Shown: in pieces, positions 38,446-47,578 of the stretch
Position numbering within the stretch: position 1 is the first letter of the stretch
How the letters are laid out: each line of letters begins with the position of its first letter
NCBI GenBank assembly: GCA_024330265.1
Contig: JANDLT010000016.1
Span: 1 to 64,000 of the forward strand
Reading direction: 5' to 3'
DNA from: Pyrinomonadaceae bacterium MAG19_C2-C3
GTDB lineage: Bacteria > Acidobacteriota > Blastocatellia > Pyrinomonadales > Pyrinomonadaceae
Length of the DNA stretch: 64,000 nucleotides
Notes under the pieces: model-generated
Told to the model about the DNA's origin: nothing
Seen by the model: the letters and a program-made list of their open reading frames with translations, nothing else
The model's database searches: none
Translations under genes and position numbers: made by a program

Positions 38446-41316
38446 TCACCCCGTGTTGCGTAAGCCCGACGAGATGCCGTTGATGGTCGCGGCGAGTGTG
38501 TAATCGAGTTGTGGCGAATCGTCGCCCGCGCGTTTGCGGCGCAAGAGTTCGACTTGAATTAAACTTAACGGGTCAACGTAAGGATTGCGAAGACGGATTG
38601 AGCGGCGCAGGGTCGGGTTGCGCTCTAAGAGTTCGCTCTGGTTCGTGATGCTTAGGATGATGCGGCAGGTGCGTTCGTATTCCGATTCGATGATACGCCA
38701 GACACGTTCGCGCAAAAGCTCATCTTCGACGAGGGCGGCGTAAGTGCGTGCGATGGATAAATCGGCTTTGGCGAGGGCGACTTCGGTGTTGCCTATCAGG
38801 TCGGCGAAGATGGGAAAGCGCGCGAACATCTTTTTGAGCATGTCGAGTTTCGCGTCGTCGCGGGCAGCGAAATGTTCGAGGGCAAAACCGACGCCGAACC
38901 AACCGGGTACGACGTGACGCGATTGCATCCAACCGAAGACCCACGGAATCGCGCGCAGGTCAGCGACGCCGCGCGGTCGCGGTCTGGTTGAATTGACTGT
39001 GCCGTCGTTATCGGTTTGGCTGCGACTCGCGTCTTTGCGGCGCGCGGGACGCGAACCGATTTTCGCTAAATCGAATTCGCTTATCGGCGTCGCTTCTTCA
39101 AAATATAGAAGCGTGTCGTCGTTCTCCGCGATGTTAGCGCGATAGAATTTGTATGCCGTCGCGGACATCTCATCGAGTGCGGCTTCCCATGTCGCGCGTT
39201 CTTCCGGCGTGCTGTGCGCGGCTTCCGGCGAGTGGCACAGGGCTTCGAGGGCGGCGGCAATCATCAGTTCAAAGTTGCGTTCGGCAAGGATTCGTTCCGA
39301 GTATTTCCAGTTCAACACTTCGCCCTGTTCGGTTAAGCGCAACGCTCCGGTGAAGGCTTCTGCGGGTTGCGCGGCGATGGCGCGATGTGTGGGTCCGCCG
39401 CCGCGTCCGACCGTTCCGCCGCGCCCGTGAAAGAGTCGCAAATGCACGTCGCATTCACGTGCGACTTCGTGCAGTGCGCGATGGGCTTTGTAGATTTCCC
39501 AAGTGCTGGTCAGCATCCCGCCGTCCTTGTTTGAATCCGAATAGCCGAGCATGATTTCACTCTTGCGTCCCCACGAATCGAGATACTTTTTGAAAGCGTC
39601 GGAGTTCCATAATTCACGACACACAGCGGGAGCGCGACGCAAATCTTCGATTGATTCAAACAACGGCACGGGCATCAAACCCGGTTCATAAACTTCGTTC
39701 GCCCGCATCGCCGCTTGCTTATTGACATGCGAAGCAGCGACCGTTACGCCGCACGTTTCAGCCAACCAGACAACCGCGAGAACATCGCGTGTCTGCTCCG
39801 CGCCGCTGATGACATAGTTGGAAATCGCTTCGGGCGGAAACTCGCGTTTGAATCCGGCGACGTGGCGCAAGGTGTCGAGCAGTTCGGCGGTCGCCTTTGA
39901 TGGCGCGACGGGAAAGTCGTGTGTGATGTCGTTTGGAGTGAGTCGCGCGGCGGTGGCAAGTTCGTTGAGGGCGAGCGTGTGTATGCGCGCGTGTTGGCGT
40001 ATGTCGAGGGTGTGAAGATGAAAGCCGAAGGTCGAGACTTGACGGATGAGCGCGTCGAGCGTGCGACGGGCGATGCGGTCGCCTTTGTTTCGCATCAAGC
40101 TGTCGCGCATGACGTTCAAATCGCGCATGAATTCGTCGGCGTGCGGGTAAGCATCGGCGTGCGCTGGGTGGTCGCGTGCGGTTTGCAAACGACGCAAGAC
40201 GAAGCCGGAGAAGCGGCGGTAAGTTTCCTTTTCGGCGCGCGTCCAGAACGTATCGGCGATGCGGTCGAGTCGCGCCGCGTAATCTTCGAGGCTGATTTGA
40301 AGTTCGATTGATGCGGCGACTTGCGCGGTGGATTGGCTCAGGCGTTCTTGCAAGTCGGCAACGGCGGTCAGGTAGAAATCGAGAATCGTCCGGCGCGCGA
40401 GTGTCAAAGCTTCGCGTGTGCATTCCGGCGTGACATTGGGGTTGCCGTCGCGGTCGCCGCCAATCCATGAACCGAAACGGATGACGTTCGGTGCGTGGTC
40501 GGGTTGAAGTTCACAACTGAAAGTTTCGTTTATCGCGCGGCTTATTTCGTCATAGAGCGCGGGCAAAGTTTCGATGATGCACGACGGATAGAAATCGAGT
40601 CCCATTTTGATTTCATCGGTGACGGTCGGCGGGCGGCGACGCACTTCGTCGGTCTGCCAGAGGGCGGCGATTTCAGATTGAATGATGTCTTGGGCGGCGG
40701 CGGCTTGGGCATCGGTCAGCGGCAGCGTGTCGAGGCGCGCGAGTTCACGGGCGATGCGGGTTCGTTTGAACAGCACACTGCGGCGCGCGACTTCCGTCGG
40801 GTGCGCGGTGAAGACGGGAGTGACTTCGATGTCCGCGAGAGAGTCCGTGATTTGTTCGCACGTCAAACCCGCGTCGCGCAAACGAAGCAAAGTGCCGCGC
40901 AGAGTTCCGGCTTGCGGGGCGCGTTGTGAGTTTAGCTCGGCGGCGCGGCGGCGACGCCCGCGATGATTGGTTTCGGCAAGATTGGTGAGTTCAAAGTAAA
41001 TCGCAAACGCCTTCGTCAACTTATAAGCTTCATCCGGCGTCACGTCGCGCACGATGGGGAATGCTTCACGCATCTTGTCGTCATCGCTTGATTCATCAAT
41101 CGTTTCACGTTGGCGAATCGTCAGGACGCGAAGCTGTTCGACTTTATCGAAGATGTCCGTTCCCGCCTGTTCCTTAATACATTCACCGAGCAGGTTTCCC
41201 AGCGAGCGCACATCGCGGCGCAAAGGCACTTCTTTGAGTTCCCCATCATCGGTCGTCAATTCCGCGAGTCGCGCGGCTTGATTATCGGCGTGCCATAAAG
41301 GTTGACGTGTGTTCAT
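38446..41316 (-). CDS. ppc: phosphoenolpyruvate carboxylase
   Basis: This 956-residue enzyme carboxylates PEP to oxaloacetate to refill the citric acid cycle. The catalytic FTAHPTEV motif, the GSWIGGDRDGNPNV motif, MLGYSDSNKDGG and the FHGRGGTVGRGGGP glycine loop are all present, and the protein ends in RNTG as the family requires. I choose ATG 41316 because the upstream extension is encoded by a repeat. Length fits bacterial PEPC (about 880-970). It is a single gene on the minus strand between two palindromic repeats. Confidence 0.95.
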   Translation of the reverse strand: MNTRQPLWHADNQAARLAELTTDDGELKEVPLRRDVRSLGNLLGECIKEQAGTDIFDKVEQLRVLTIRQRETIDESSDDDKMREAFPIVRDVTPDEAYKLTKAFAIYFELTNLAETNHRGRRRRAAELNSQRAPQAGTLRGTLLRLRDAGLTCEQITDSLADIEVTPVFTAHPTEVARRSVLFKRTRIARELARLDTLPLTDAQAAAAQDIIQSEIAALWQTDEVRRRPPTVTDEIKMGLDFYPSCIIETLPALYDEISRAINETFSCELQPDHAPNVIRFGSWIGGDRDGNPNVTPECTREALTLARRTILDFYLTAVADLQERLSQSTAQVAASIELQISLEDYAARLDRIADTFWTRAEKETYRRFSGFVLRRLQTARDHPAHADAYPHADEFMRDLNVMRDSLMRNKGDRIARRTLDALIRQVSTFGFHLHTLDIRQHARIHTLALNELATAARLTPNDITHDFPVAPSKATAELLDTLRHVAGFKREFPPEAISNYVISGAEQTRDVLAVVWLAETCGVTVAASHVNKQAAMRANEVYEPGLMPVPLFESIEDLRRAPAVCRELWNSDAFKKYLDSWGRKSEIMLGYSDSNKDGGMLTSTWEIYKAHRALHEVARECDVHLRLFHGRGGTVGRGGGPTHRAIAAQPAEAFTGALRLTEQGEVLNWKYSERILAERNFELMIAAALEALCHSPEAAHSTPEERATWEAALDEMSATAYKFYRANIAENDDTLLYFEEATPISEFDLAKIGSRPARRKDASRSQTDNDGTVNSTRPRPRGVADLRAIPWVFGWMQSRHVVPGWFGVGFALEHFAARDDAKLDMLKKMFARFPIFADLIGNTEVALAKADLSIARTYAALVEDELLRERVWRIIESEYERTCRIILSITNQSELLERNPTLRRSIRLRNPYVDPLSLIQVELLRRKRAGDDSPQLDYTLAATINGISSGLRNTG

Positions 41317-41349
41317 AAACTTACCGCTTGCTTTCTTCTTGGAGCGTAT

Positions 41350-41556
41350 CTGAAAACTTCCTGACAGCCCCGAAGGGGCGACATCCGGTAGCCCGGCGCA
41401 AGCGCGCCGGGTCACAGGTCTTGGGGCAATCGCAGCCCTGAAAGGGCGACATAATCAAAGGCGTATGCCGCCCTTTCAGGGCTTGGCGGTGATGCGGCAT
41501 TTCGTCTTGGGGCGTTGCCCCAAGCTATTGAATCTCGCCCCTTCGGGGCTTTTCAG
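41350..41556. repeat. nested GC-rich palindromic repeat upstream of ppc
   Basis: TCTGAAAA...AGCCCCGAAGGGGCGA (41350-41381) is mirrored by TCGCCCCTTCGGGGCTTTTCAGA (41534-41556). Between them lie further hairpins including GCCCTGAAAGGGC and a CTTGGGGC/GCCCCAAG pair. It is a REP-like element with no gene. Its right end borders the stop of the next minus-strand gene. Confidence 0.8.
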
Positions 41557-41564
41557 AAATGCTA

Positions 41565-42740
41565 TTAGTCCATAATTCCGGCGAGTAACCCTGTCGGATT
41601 GATGATGCCTTTGAGTTCGTCGTAAGGCACGAAGACTTCGACCGTATCGCCGAGGACATGCGGGACGCTGAAGTTTAGGACGAGATAATCGGGCGTCGCG
41701 TTCCAACCCGTGAAGCTCGTATTCGTCACCGACAAACGGGCTTCGGCGGGAAACTCGGCGTAAGGCGTGTGCTTGAAAAGTTCGGCGCAGATGCGGTCGA
41801 GTTCCGTTATGTAATCGGCTTCGGATTTGAACAACGCTTTGAACGCCACCGCGCGTTGCGTGCGTAAATCGTAGTTGAGTGAAACGAAAGTCGTGTACGG
41901 GTAAGCACCGAAGAAAGCATCTTTCGTAAATCGCAGACTGACGAAATTCGCGTCCGTGAAAAGTATTTGATAATCAATGTCGAGCGACTTCGGCGGTAAT
42001 TTATTCTTGGCGATATTCTTTCGCGTTTCATCGGACACGTACTCTTTGACTTCGTTGCGAAACTCGTCGCTCATCTCGCCTATCAGCTTCGTTATCGCAC
42101 GATTGAAAGCATTCGCGCGGGCGGCTTGCGCGTCGTTTTTAAGCAGCGGGCGGGCGATGCTCAAATGATACGCGACGCCTTCGAGAACATCGTTTTCAAC
42201 GCGACGTTGAGCGACAAAGCGCGCCGCATCTTTGAGTTCAAAGCCGATTTCCGTGAGTGTGAACGGCATCGAGTTTGTGCCGTTGGAACGTGACCATGCG
42301 CCGGTTAAACGCACCGCCTGCACGTCAACGGGCGCGCCGTCCGCCGCGATGCCTTCGCTTCTACCGCGAAAGATGCCCGTGACTTTACCGTTCAATGCTT
42401 CGGTTAAAATGAAACGTCCGTCGCGGTCAATCGTGCCTTCGAGGTTAAGGCGGCGGTCATTCACCGCTCCGACATAGAACGGCGCGAAGCGTTCGTAAAA
42501 GTATGTCCCGCGCAGTTTGCCCGCGCTCATCACCAGCTGCATCTGCACGCCGAGCTTCGTGCCGATGTTGCCGCGCAAATGTTTGACATAAGCATCGCCC
42601 GTATCAATCGGCGTCGCCGACATCGTGTGCAGTGACATCGCGTGAATGGTGTGCGATAGAACGTGAATGAAACAAACGACGGTGATAAGAAGCATTCGCC
42701 GTCGCCGATTTGGTTTTGAATTTGGATGACTGCTAGACAT
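41565..42740 (-). CDS. secreted DUF3298-type protein (PdaC/RsiV-like)
   Basis: This 391-residue protein has a signal peptide (residues about 16-32), a middle region of beta-strands with DRRLNLEGTIDRDG, and a C-terminal DUF3298-like part: TFVSLNYDLRTQRAVAFKALFK and YDELKGIINP near the end, the pattern seen in RsiV and PdaC-type proteins. Those families bind lysozyme or act on the cell wall; here the role is unknown. The protein is likely periplasmic or extracellular. The start at 42740 has a weak ribosome site. Confidence 0.75.
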   Translation of the reverse strand: MSSSHPNSKPNRRRRMLLITVVCFIHVLSHTIHAMSLHTMSATPIDTGDAYVKHLRGNIGTKLGVQMQLVMSAGKLRGTYFYERFAPFYVGAVNDRRLNLEGTIDRDGRFILTEALNGKVTGIFRGRSEGIAADGAPVDVQAVRLTGAWSRSNGTNSMPFTLTEIGFELKDAARFVAQRRVENDVLEGVAYHLSIARPLLKNDAQAARANAFNRAITKLIGEMSDEFRNEVKEYVSDETRKNIAKNKLPPKSLDIDYQILFTDANFVSLRFTKDAFFGAYPYTTFVSLNYDLRTQRAVAFKALFKSEADYITELDRICAELFKHTPYAEFPAEARLSVTNTSFTGWNATPDYLVLNFSVPHVLGDTVEVFVPYDELKGIINPTGLLAGIMD

Positions 42741-42782
42741 TTGCGGTGTGTTATTTGTAATCTCGTTTCAACAGTCGAAAGC

Positions 42783-42863
42783 GCGAAAGTGGCGGAATGG
42801 CAGACGCGCTGCGCTTAGGACGCAGTACCTTACGGTGTGGGGGTTCGAGTCCCCCCTTTCGCA
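42783..42863 (+). tRNA. tRNA-Leu, anticodon UAG
   Basis: The acceptor stem is GCGAAAG (42783-42789) with CTTTCGC (42856-42862), discriminator A at 42863. CTTAGGA is the anticodon loop with TAG, and a long variable arm (TACCTTACGGTGT) marks a class II tRNA. The T loop GGTTCGAGTCC is present. The CCA end is not encoded. It reads CUA-type and probably all CUN leucine codons. Confidence 0.95.
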
Positions 42864-42982
42864 TCCCGGACATTGGTTTGAACATAATTTCATAGGAACG
42901 GTTTGAGAATAAAGGACGCCCGCCTGTAGAGCCGTCCGTCTTGATACGGACACGCTTACGAGTGCGGGCATATTTACGATTC

Positions 42983-44473
42983 ATGAAAACAGAACTCATC
43001 GAACATTCACCGACGCGCAAGGAACTTCACATCGAAATTGACGCCGAGCAGATGCGTCTCGTCCAAGAGCGCGTCATAGGTAATTATACTCGTCAGGCAA
43101 ACGTGCCGGGCTTTCGTCCCGGCAAAGCACCGCAGTCCGTTGTTCGTCAACGCTTCAAAGATGATATTCGCTCGGACGTGTTGCGCGAAGTCGTACCAGA
43201 AGTTCTGCACTATGCAATCCTCGAACACGGCTTGCAAGTCTTGGGCGAACCCGATGTGCATCTTGCCGATGAAGACCAGACGGCGCAACTCGGCAACGCT
43301 CCGCTCAAGCTTCACGCGCACGTCGAAGTCTTGCCGGATTTTGAAATCGGGCAGTATAAGGGTTTGGACTTGACGCGCCGCGTGCGTCCCGTCACCGATG
43401 AAGATGTCGCGGAAGTCATAGATAACTTGCGCGAGTCGTCCGCCTCGCTCGCACCCGTTGAAGACCGCGCTTCGCAAGCGGGCGACACCGTGACCGTCAA
43501 CTTCAACGGGCGATACATTCAGCCGCCCGACCAAGAAGACATCAAAGCCGAAGAGGTTGATGTCGTGGTTGGTGGCGAAGGCGTGTTGCCTATCTTCAGC
43601 GAAAACTTGACGGGCGTGCGCGAAGGCGACGAACGCACATTTACCGTCGCCTACCCGGAAGATTTTTCGTCGAAGGGTCTAGCGGGTAAAGAAATCGAGT
43701 ACACGGCGCAGGTCGTCGCGGTGCGAATCAAAGAACTGCCGGAACTCGATGACGATTTTGCGAAATCGGTGAGCGAAGAAGTTTCGACGTTTGAAGAACT
43801 CAAAACCCGGATTCGTGACAGCTTAACCGAGCGCGCAAACATGGAAGCCACCGCCGACCTTCGCAACGAAGCGATGGAGCGATTGATAACCGCGCATCAA
43901 CTCGAAGTTCCGCAATCGCTTGTCACATATCAATCGCGCGCCATCATCGAAAACTTTGTCCGCGACATGATGCGCGGTGGCGTTGACCCGCGCCAGCAAG
44001 AGATAAATTGGGACACCATGCGCGCCGGTGCGGAACGTCAGGCAACCGATGAATTGCGCGGCTCAATGGTGCTTGAACGCATCGCGGACGATGAGAATCT
44101 GGAAGCCTCACGCGAAGAAATCGAAGCTGAAATTCAGGCTTACGCGCGGGTTTCACGACAACCGATAAGCGAGGTGAGGGATACCTTGACAAAGCAGGGG
44201 GGCGACCGTAGCATCGCCGACAGTCTGCGAAATCGCAAAGCTCTCGACCTTGTTGTCGCAAGCGCGAACGTCACCGAAGGCGAGTGGCGCGAACCGGAAG
44301 ACATCACAATGAATGATGCGACCGATGATGAATCGCCCGTCGCGGAAACTTCATCAACCGCCGATTCATCCGACGCAAATTCACCAAACGTAGATTCATC
44401 AAGCGACACGGTAAGTGCCGCCGACGCCGACACCGCAGACGTACACGATGCGGCGGCAGAAGCAAAAAGCTAA
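42983..44473 (+). CDS. tig: trigger factor
   Basis: This 496-residue ribosome-associated chaperone folds nascent proteins. The N-terminal domain carries the ribosome-binding GFRPGKAP loop, followed by an FKBP-type prolyl isomerase domain (around GDTVTVNFNG) and the helical C-terminal chaperone domain. A Ser/Asp/Thr/Ala-rich tail of about 60 residues is extra to the standard family length. ATG 42983 is used because family members begin here; upstream in-frame sequence lies in the tRNA spacer. The neighbours clpP and clpX give the classic tig-clpP-clpX order. Confidence 0.93.
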   Translation: MKTELIEHSPTRKELHIEIDAEQMRLVQERVIGNYTRQANVPGFRPGKAPQSVVRQRFKDDIRSDVLREVVPEVLHYAILEHGLQVLGEPDVHLADEDQTAQLGNAPLKLHAHVEVLPDFEIGQYKGLDLTRRVRPVTDEDVAEVIDNLRESSASLAPVEDRASQAGDTVTVNFNGRYIQPPDQEDIKAEEVDVVVGGEGVLPIFSENLTGVREGDERTFTVAYPEDFSSKGLAGKEIEYTAQVVAVRIKELPELDDDFAKSVSEEVSTFEELKTRIRDSLTERANMEATADLRNEAMERLITAHQLEVPQSLVTYQSRAIIENFVRDMMRGGVDPRQQEINWDTMRAGAERQATDELRGSMVLERIADDENLEASREEIEAEIQAYARVSRQPISEVRDTLTKQGGDRSIADSLRNRKALDLVVASANVTEGEWREPEDITMNDATDDESPVAETSSTADSSDANSPNVDSSSDTVSAADADTADVHDAAAEAKS

Positions 44474-44600
44474 AGGTTCAGCAGTTCCAAACCTTGGCTT
44501 GCCTCTCGCTTGAAAGAACACGCTAAGTAACGGAACTTCTGAATTCTCCAAACCACTCATTTATAAAACATCTGTTTCCGATTCACGAAAGGTTTTTGTC

Positions 44601-45185
44601 ATGGCTTTAGTTCCGATGGTCGTCGAGCAAACATCGCGCGGCGAACGTGCCTTCGATATTTATTCAAGACTTCTTAAAGACAACATCATCTTCATCGGTA
44701 CTCCGATTGATGACCAAATCGCCAACCTCATCGTCGCGCAACTTCTTTTCCTCGAAGCCGAAGACCCGGAGCGCGACATCAATCTTTACATCAATTCGCC
44801 GGGCGGTTCTATCACCGCAGGCATGGCGATTTACGACACGATGCAGTTCATACGTCCCGACGTGACGACGATTTGCGTCGGACAATGCGCCTCAATGGGC
44901 GCGCTTCTCTTAACGGCGGGCGCGAAAGGCAAACGCTTCTCGCTTCCCAACTCGCGCATACTCATCCACCAGCCTTCCGGCGGAGCGCAAGGGCAAGCAT
45001 CCGACATTCGCATCATGGCGGAAGAAATCATCCGTATGCGCGAACTCACGTCAAGCATCCTCGCCAAGCATACCGGGCAGCCTTACGAGCAAGTCGAACG
45101 CGACGTTGAACGCGACCGCATCATGTCACCGCTTCAAGCGAAAGAGTACGGCTTGATTGACGAAGTTATCGTCCACCGGGAATAG
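44601..45185 (+). CDS. clpP: ATP-dependent Clp protease proteolytic subunit
   Basis: This 194-residue serine protease forms the double-heptamer chamber that degrades unfolded proteins with ClpX or ClpA. The catalytic triad is Ser98 (GQCASMGA), His123 (LIHQPSGG) and Asp172 (ERDRI). Length and motifs are standard. The gap to tig (127 bases) may hold its promoter. The stop TAG is the first triplet of the GGATAGT repeat that follows. Confidence 0.95.
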   Translation: MALVPMVVEQTSRGERAFDIYSRLLKDNIIFIGTPIDDQIANLIVAQLLFLEAEDPERDINLYINSPGGSITAGMAIYDTMQFIRPDVTTICVGQCASMGALLLTAGAKGKRFSLPNSRILIHQPSGGAQGQASDIRIMAEEIIRMRELTSSILAKHTGQPYEQVERDVERDRIMSPLQAKEYGLIDEVIVHRE

Positions 45186-45300
45186 TGGATAACGGATAGT
45201 GGATAGTGGATAGTTAAAATACCGATTCATTCACTATCCGTTATCCACTATCAAATCTCCGTTCTTAAACTATCCACTATCCACTATCCACTATCCACTA
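45183..45300. repeat. GGATAGT heptamer palindrome, copy 1
   Basis: The left arm (45183-45215) repeats GGATAGT in tandem after TGGATAACGG. The right arm (45268-45300) is its inverse, and an internal arm CACTATCCGTTATCCAC lies at 45232-45249. Related units occur at 47490-47574 and 59916-59986. It separates clpP from clpX and provides the clpP stop codon. Confidence 0.85.
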
Positions 45301-45306
45301 ACTTTT

Positions 45307-46554
45307 ATGGTAAGACGTTCTGAAGAAACTCTGCGCTGCTCGTTCTGTGGCAAGTCGCAAAACGAAGTCAAGAAACTCATTGCCGGTCCGACCGTCTATA
45401 TTTGCAATGAGTGTATAGACATTTGCAATGAAATCATCTCCGACGACCAGCACACCGAACACGTTTCATCGCGCCCACCGCTTCCCAAACCCGGCGAGAT
45501 AAAATCCTTTCTGGATGAATACGTCATCGGGCAAGAGGAAACCAAAAAGAGTCTTTCCGTCGCCGTTTACCAACACTACAAGCGCATCGAGATGGCGCGA
45601 AGGCGCGGCTCTGACATCGAGATTCAGAAGTCGAATATCTTGCTCATAGGTCCGACGGGGACGGGTAAGACGCTGCTCGCGCAAACACTCGCGCGTATGC
45701 TCTCCGTGCCGTTCACCATTGTTGACGCGACGACTCTAACCGAAGCCGGATACGTCGGCGAAGATGTCGAAAACATCATCTTGAAACTTCTTCAAGCGGC
45801 GGGCGGCGATGTCGAACGCGCCCAACAGGGCATCATCTATATTGACGAAGTTGATAAGATTTGCCGCAAGGACGAAAACCCTTCCATCACGCGCGACGTA
45901 TCGGGCGAAGGCGTTCAGCAAGCGTTGCTTAAAATCTTGGAAGGCACGGTCGCCAACGTCCCGCCACAGGGCGGACGCAAACACCCGCATCAAGAATTTT
46001 TCCCGATTGATACGACCAACATCCTGTTCATCTGCGGCGGAGCGTTCGTCGGCTTGGAGAAAATCGTCGAACGTCGCCAACGCAATCGCTCACTCGGCTT
46101 CCATGCCGAAATTCGTTCGACCTCCGAACGCTACGCCGCTTCGCTCAACGATGTGCAGCCGGAAGACTTGATTCGTTACGGGTTAATCCCCGAATTCGTC
46201 GGACGCCTTCCCGTTCTCGCCGCCCTTCACGAACTCGACGAACACGCCTTGGTTCGCATCCTGACCGAACCTAAGAACGCCCTCATCAAGCAGTATCAAA
46301 AGAAGTTCGAGTACGACAACGTAAAGCTTCGCTTCACGGATGACGCCTTACGCTCAATCGCCCGTCAAGCCGTCGAACGTAAAGTCGGGGCGCGTGGTTT
46401 GATGATGATTCTCGAAGAACTGCTTTTAGAAGCGATGTACACACTGCCGTCACAAAAGCGCATCAAGGAATTTGCCATCACGCGCGACATGGTTGAGCGT
46501 CGCCGCGCCGCGCCCAACGAACAACATCTGACGGGCGTGGATGAAGCGGCGTGA
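45307..46554 (+). CDS. clpX: ATP-dependent Clp protease ATP-binding subunit ClpX
   Basis: This 415-residue AAA+ unfoldase has an N-terminal zinc finger (Cys11, Cys14, Cys33, Cys36), Walker A GPTGTGKT (115-122) and Walker [10 protein letters not shown] (Asp180, Glu181), followed by the sensor and the C-terminal [10 protein letters not shown] region. It feeds substrates to ClpP. The ATG lies just past the palindromic repeat. Confidence 0.95.
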   Translation: MVRRSEETLRCSFCGKSQNEVKKLIAGPTVYICNECIDICNEIISDDQHTEHVSSRPPLPKPGEIKSFLDEYVIGQEETKKSLSVAVYQHYKRIEMARRRGSDIEIQKSNILLIGPTGTGKTLLAQTLARMLSVPFTIVDATTLTEAGYVGEDVENIILKLLQAAGGDVERAQQGIIYIDEVDKICRKDENPSITRDVSGEGVQQALLKILEGTVANVPPQGGRKHPHQEFFPIDTTNILFICGGAFVGLEKIVERRQRNRSLGFHAEIRSTSERYAASLNDVQPEDLIRYGLIPEFVGRLPVLAALHELDEHALVRILTEPKNALIKQYQKKFEYDNVKLRFTDDALRSIARQAVERKVGARGLMMILEELLLEAMYTLPSQKRIKEFAITRDMVERRRAAPNEQHLTGVDEAA

Positions 46555-46623
46555 AGCAGCCCCTTGACTGTGAACTTCTATAACTGACTTCTTGGCGAGT
46601 TTTACTTCTTCAATGGGTTCTTG

Positions 46624-46863
46624 CTTGATCCTTTTTACAAGGGCGGTATCAGCATCGGCGGACTTGTCAATTGAATGCGCTGAACGATTAGCTAACGCTC
46701 GTCCTTTGACGTGTCGCCAAAGGTGACCCATCGCATTGAGTTCCGGTGTCGCGCGTTGGCAACAACGTCCGTCTCTCTCGACACGCAATCGCCCTGCAAC
46801 TTCAACCACCATGTCGCCTTCTGCTAACCATATGAGGGCTTGCGCTCGTTGTTGTTGTCGCAC
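46624..46863 (-). pseudogene. IS630-type transposase remnant
   Basis: Read on the minus strand, an N-terminal helix-turn-helix-like piece (RAQALIWLAEGD...RLRVER) is fused to ELNAMGHLWRHVKGRALANRS, the conserved end of IS630-type DDE transposases (usually near PELNPIEHLWRxLKxR). The central catalytic part with its DDE residues is missing, so it is inactive. It is an old insertion, and I see no clear inverted ends. The first codon is GTG. Confidence 0.6.
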
Positions 46864-46996
46864 ATCTTGGGTTGATGAAAGAAGCGAATTGACAGATGTT
46901 ATGAAACTCGAATCCCCTCGATTGTGAAGTCACATTGAGCGAGATTTACCACAACGTCGCGTCATCCGAATATAAGATTCCCGACCCCGAAGCGAG

Positions 46997-47512
46997 ATGA
47001 TTAAAGACTATCGCGGTACACGTCCGCAGATTCACGACACGGTTTTCGTTGCCGACAACGCGACGATTATCGGTGATGTCGTTATCGCGGCGGAGTCGAG
47101 CGTGTGGTTTAACTCCGTCGTGCGTGGCGATGTCAACTTTATTCGCGTCGGTGCGCGAACCAACATTCAAGACGCGGTTGTGGTTCACGTCACAAAGGAT
47201 TTTTATTCAACCGTGATTGAAGATGAAGTGACCATCGGACACAGCGCGACGATTCACGGTTGCCACATTGAGTGCGGGTGTCTCGTCGGCATCGGAGCGA
47301 TAATTTTGGACGGAGCGCGCATCGGGCATCATTCAATCATTGCGGCGGGAAGTTTGGTGACACCGAGAACGATAATCCCGCCACACTCGATGGTGATGGG
47401 CAGCCCCGCGAAAGTTAAACGCGAGTTGACGGGCGAAGAACTGAAAAGTCTTGAACGCTACTGGCGCAATTACGTCGAACTTAAAGAACAGTGGATAACG
47501 GATAGTGGATAG
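46997..47512 (+). CDS. gamma-carbonic anhydrase family protein
   Basis: This 171-residue left-handed beta-helix protein repeats the hexapeptide motif throughout and has the three zinc-ligand histidines at His64, His82 and His87 (VVVHVTKD and TIGHSATIHG). Members may hydrate carbon dioxide or act as scaffolds; activity cannot be told from the sequence. The C-terminal residues (ITDSG) and stop codon come from the palindromic repeat at 47490-47574. It begins 133 bases beyond the transposase remnant. Confidence 0.88.
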   Translation: MIKDYRGTRPQIHDTVFVADNATIIGDVVIAAESSVWFNSVVRGDVNFIRVGARTNIQDAVVVHVTKDFYSTVIEDEVTIGHSATIHGCHIECGCLVGIGAIILDGARIGHHSIIAAGSLVTPRTIIPPHSMVMGSPAKVKRELTGEELKSLERYWRNYVELKEQWITDSG

Positions 47513-47574
47513 TGGATAGTTAAAAACAAGTTCCGCCTTTTGCTTTCACTATCCACTATCCGTTATCCACTATC
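47490..47574. repeat. GGATAGT heptamer palindrome, copy 2
   Basis: The left arm near 47490-47521 contains TGGATAACGGATAGTGGA, and the right arm 47547-47574 is its inverse, CACTATCCACTATCCGTTAT. It supplies the stop codon of the gene before it and ends just before the ATG of hisS (47579). Confidence 0.85.
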
Positions 47575-47578
47575 AGTT

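Noticed and set aside
39758-40468. 236-residue Arg/His-rich open frame antisense-frame within ppc
   Set aside because: Same-strand shadow of phosphoenolpyruvate carboxylase in another frame; strongly biased composition.
45183-45300. Possible CRISPR array
   Set aside because: Repeats are 7-base tandem words in inverted arms without unique spacers of constant length, and no cas genes are near.
47540-47578. N-terminal extension of hisS
   Set aside because: The 13 added residues are encoded by the GGATAGT palindrome; family members start at the Met of 47579.
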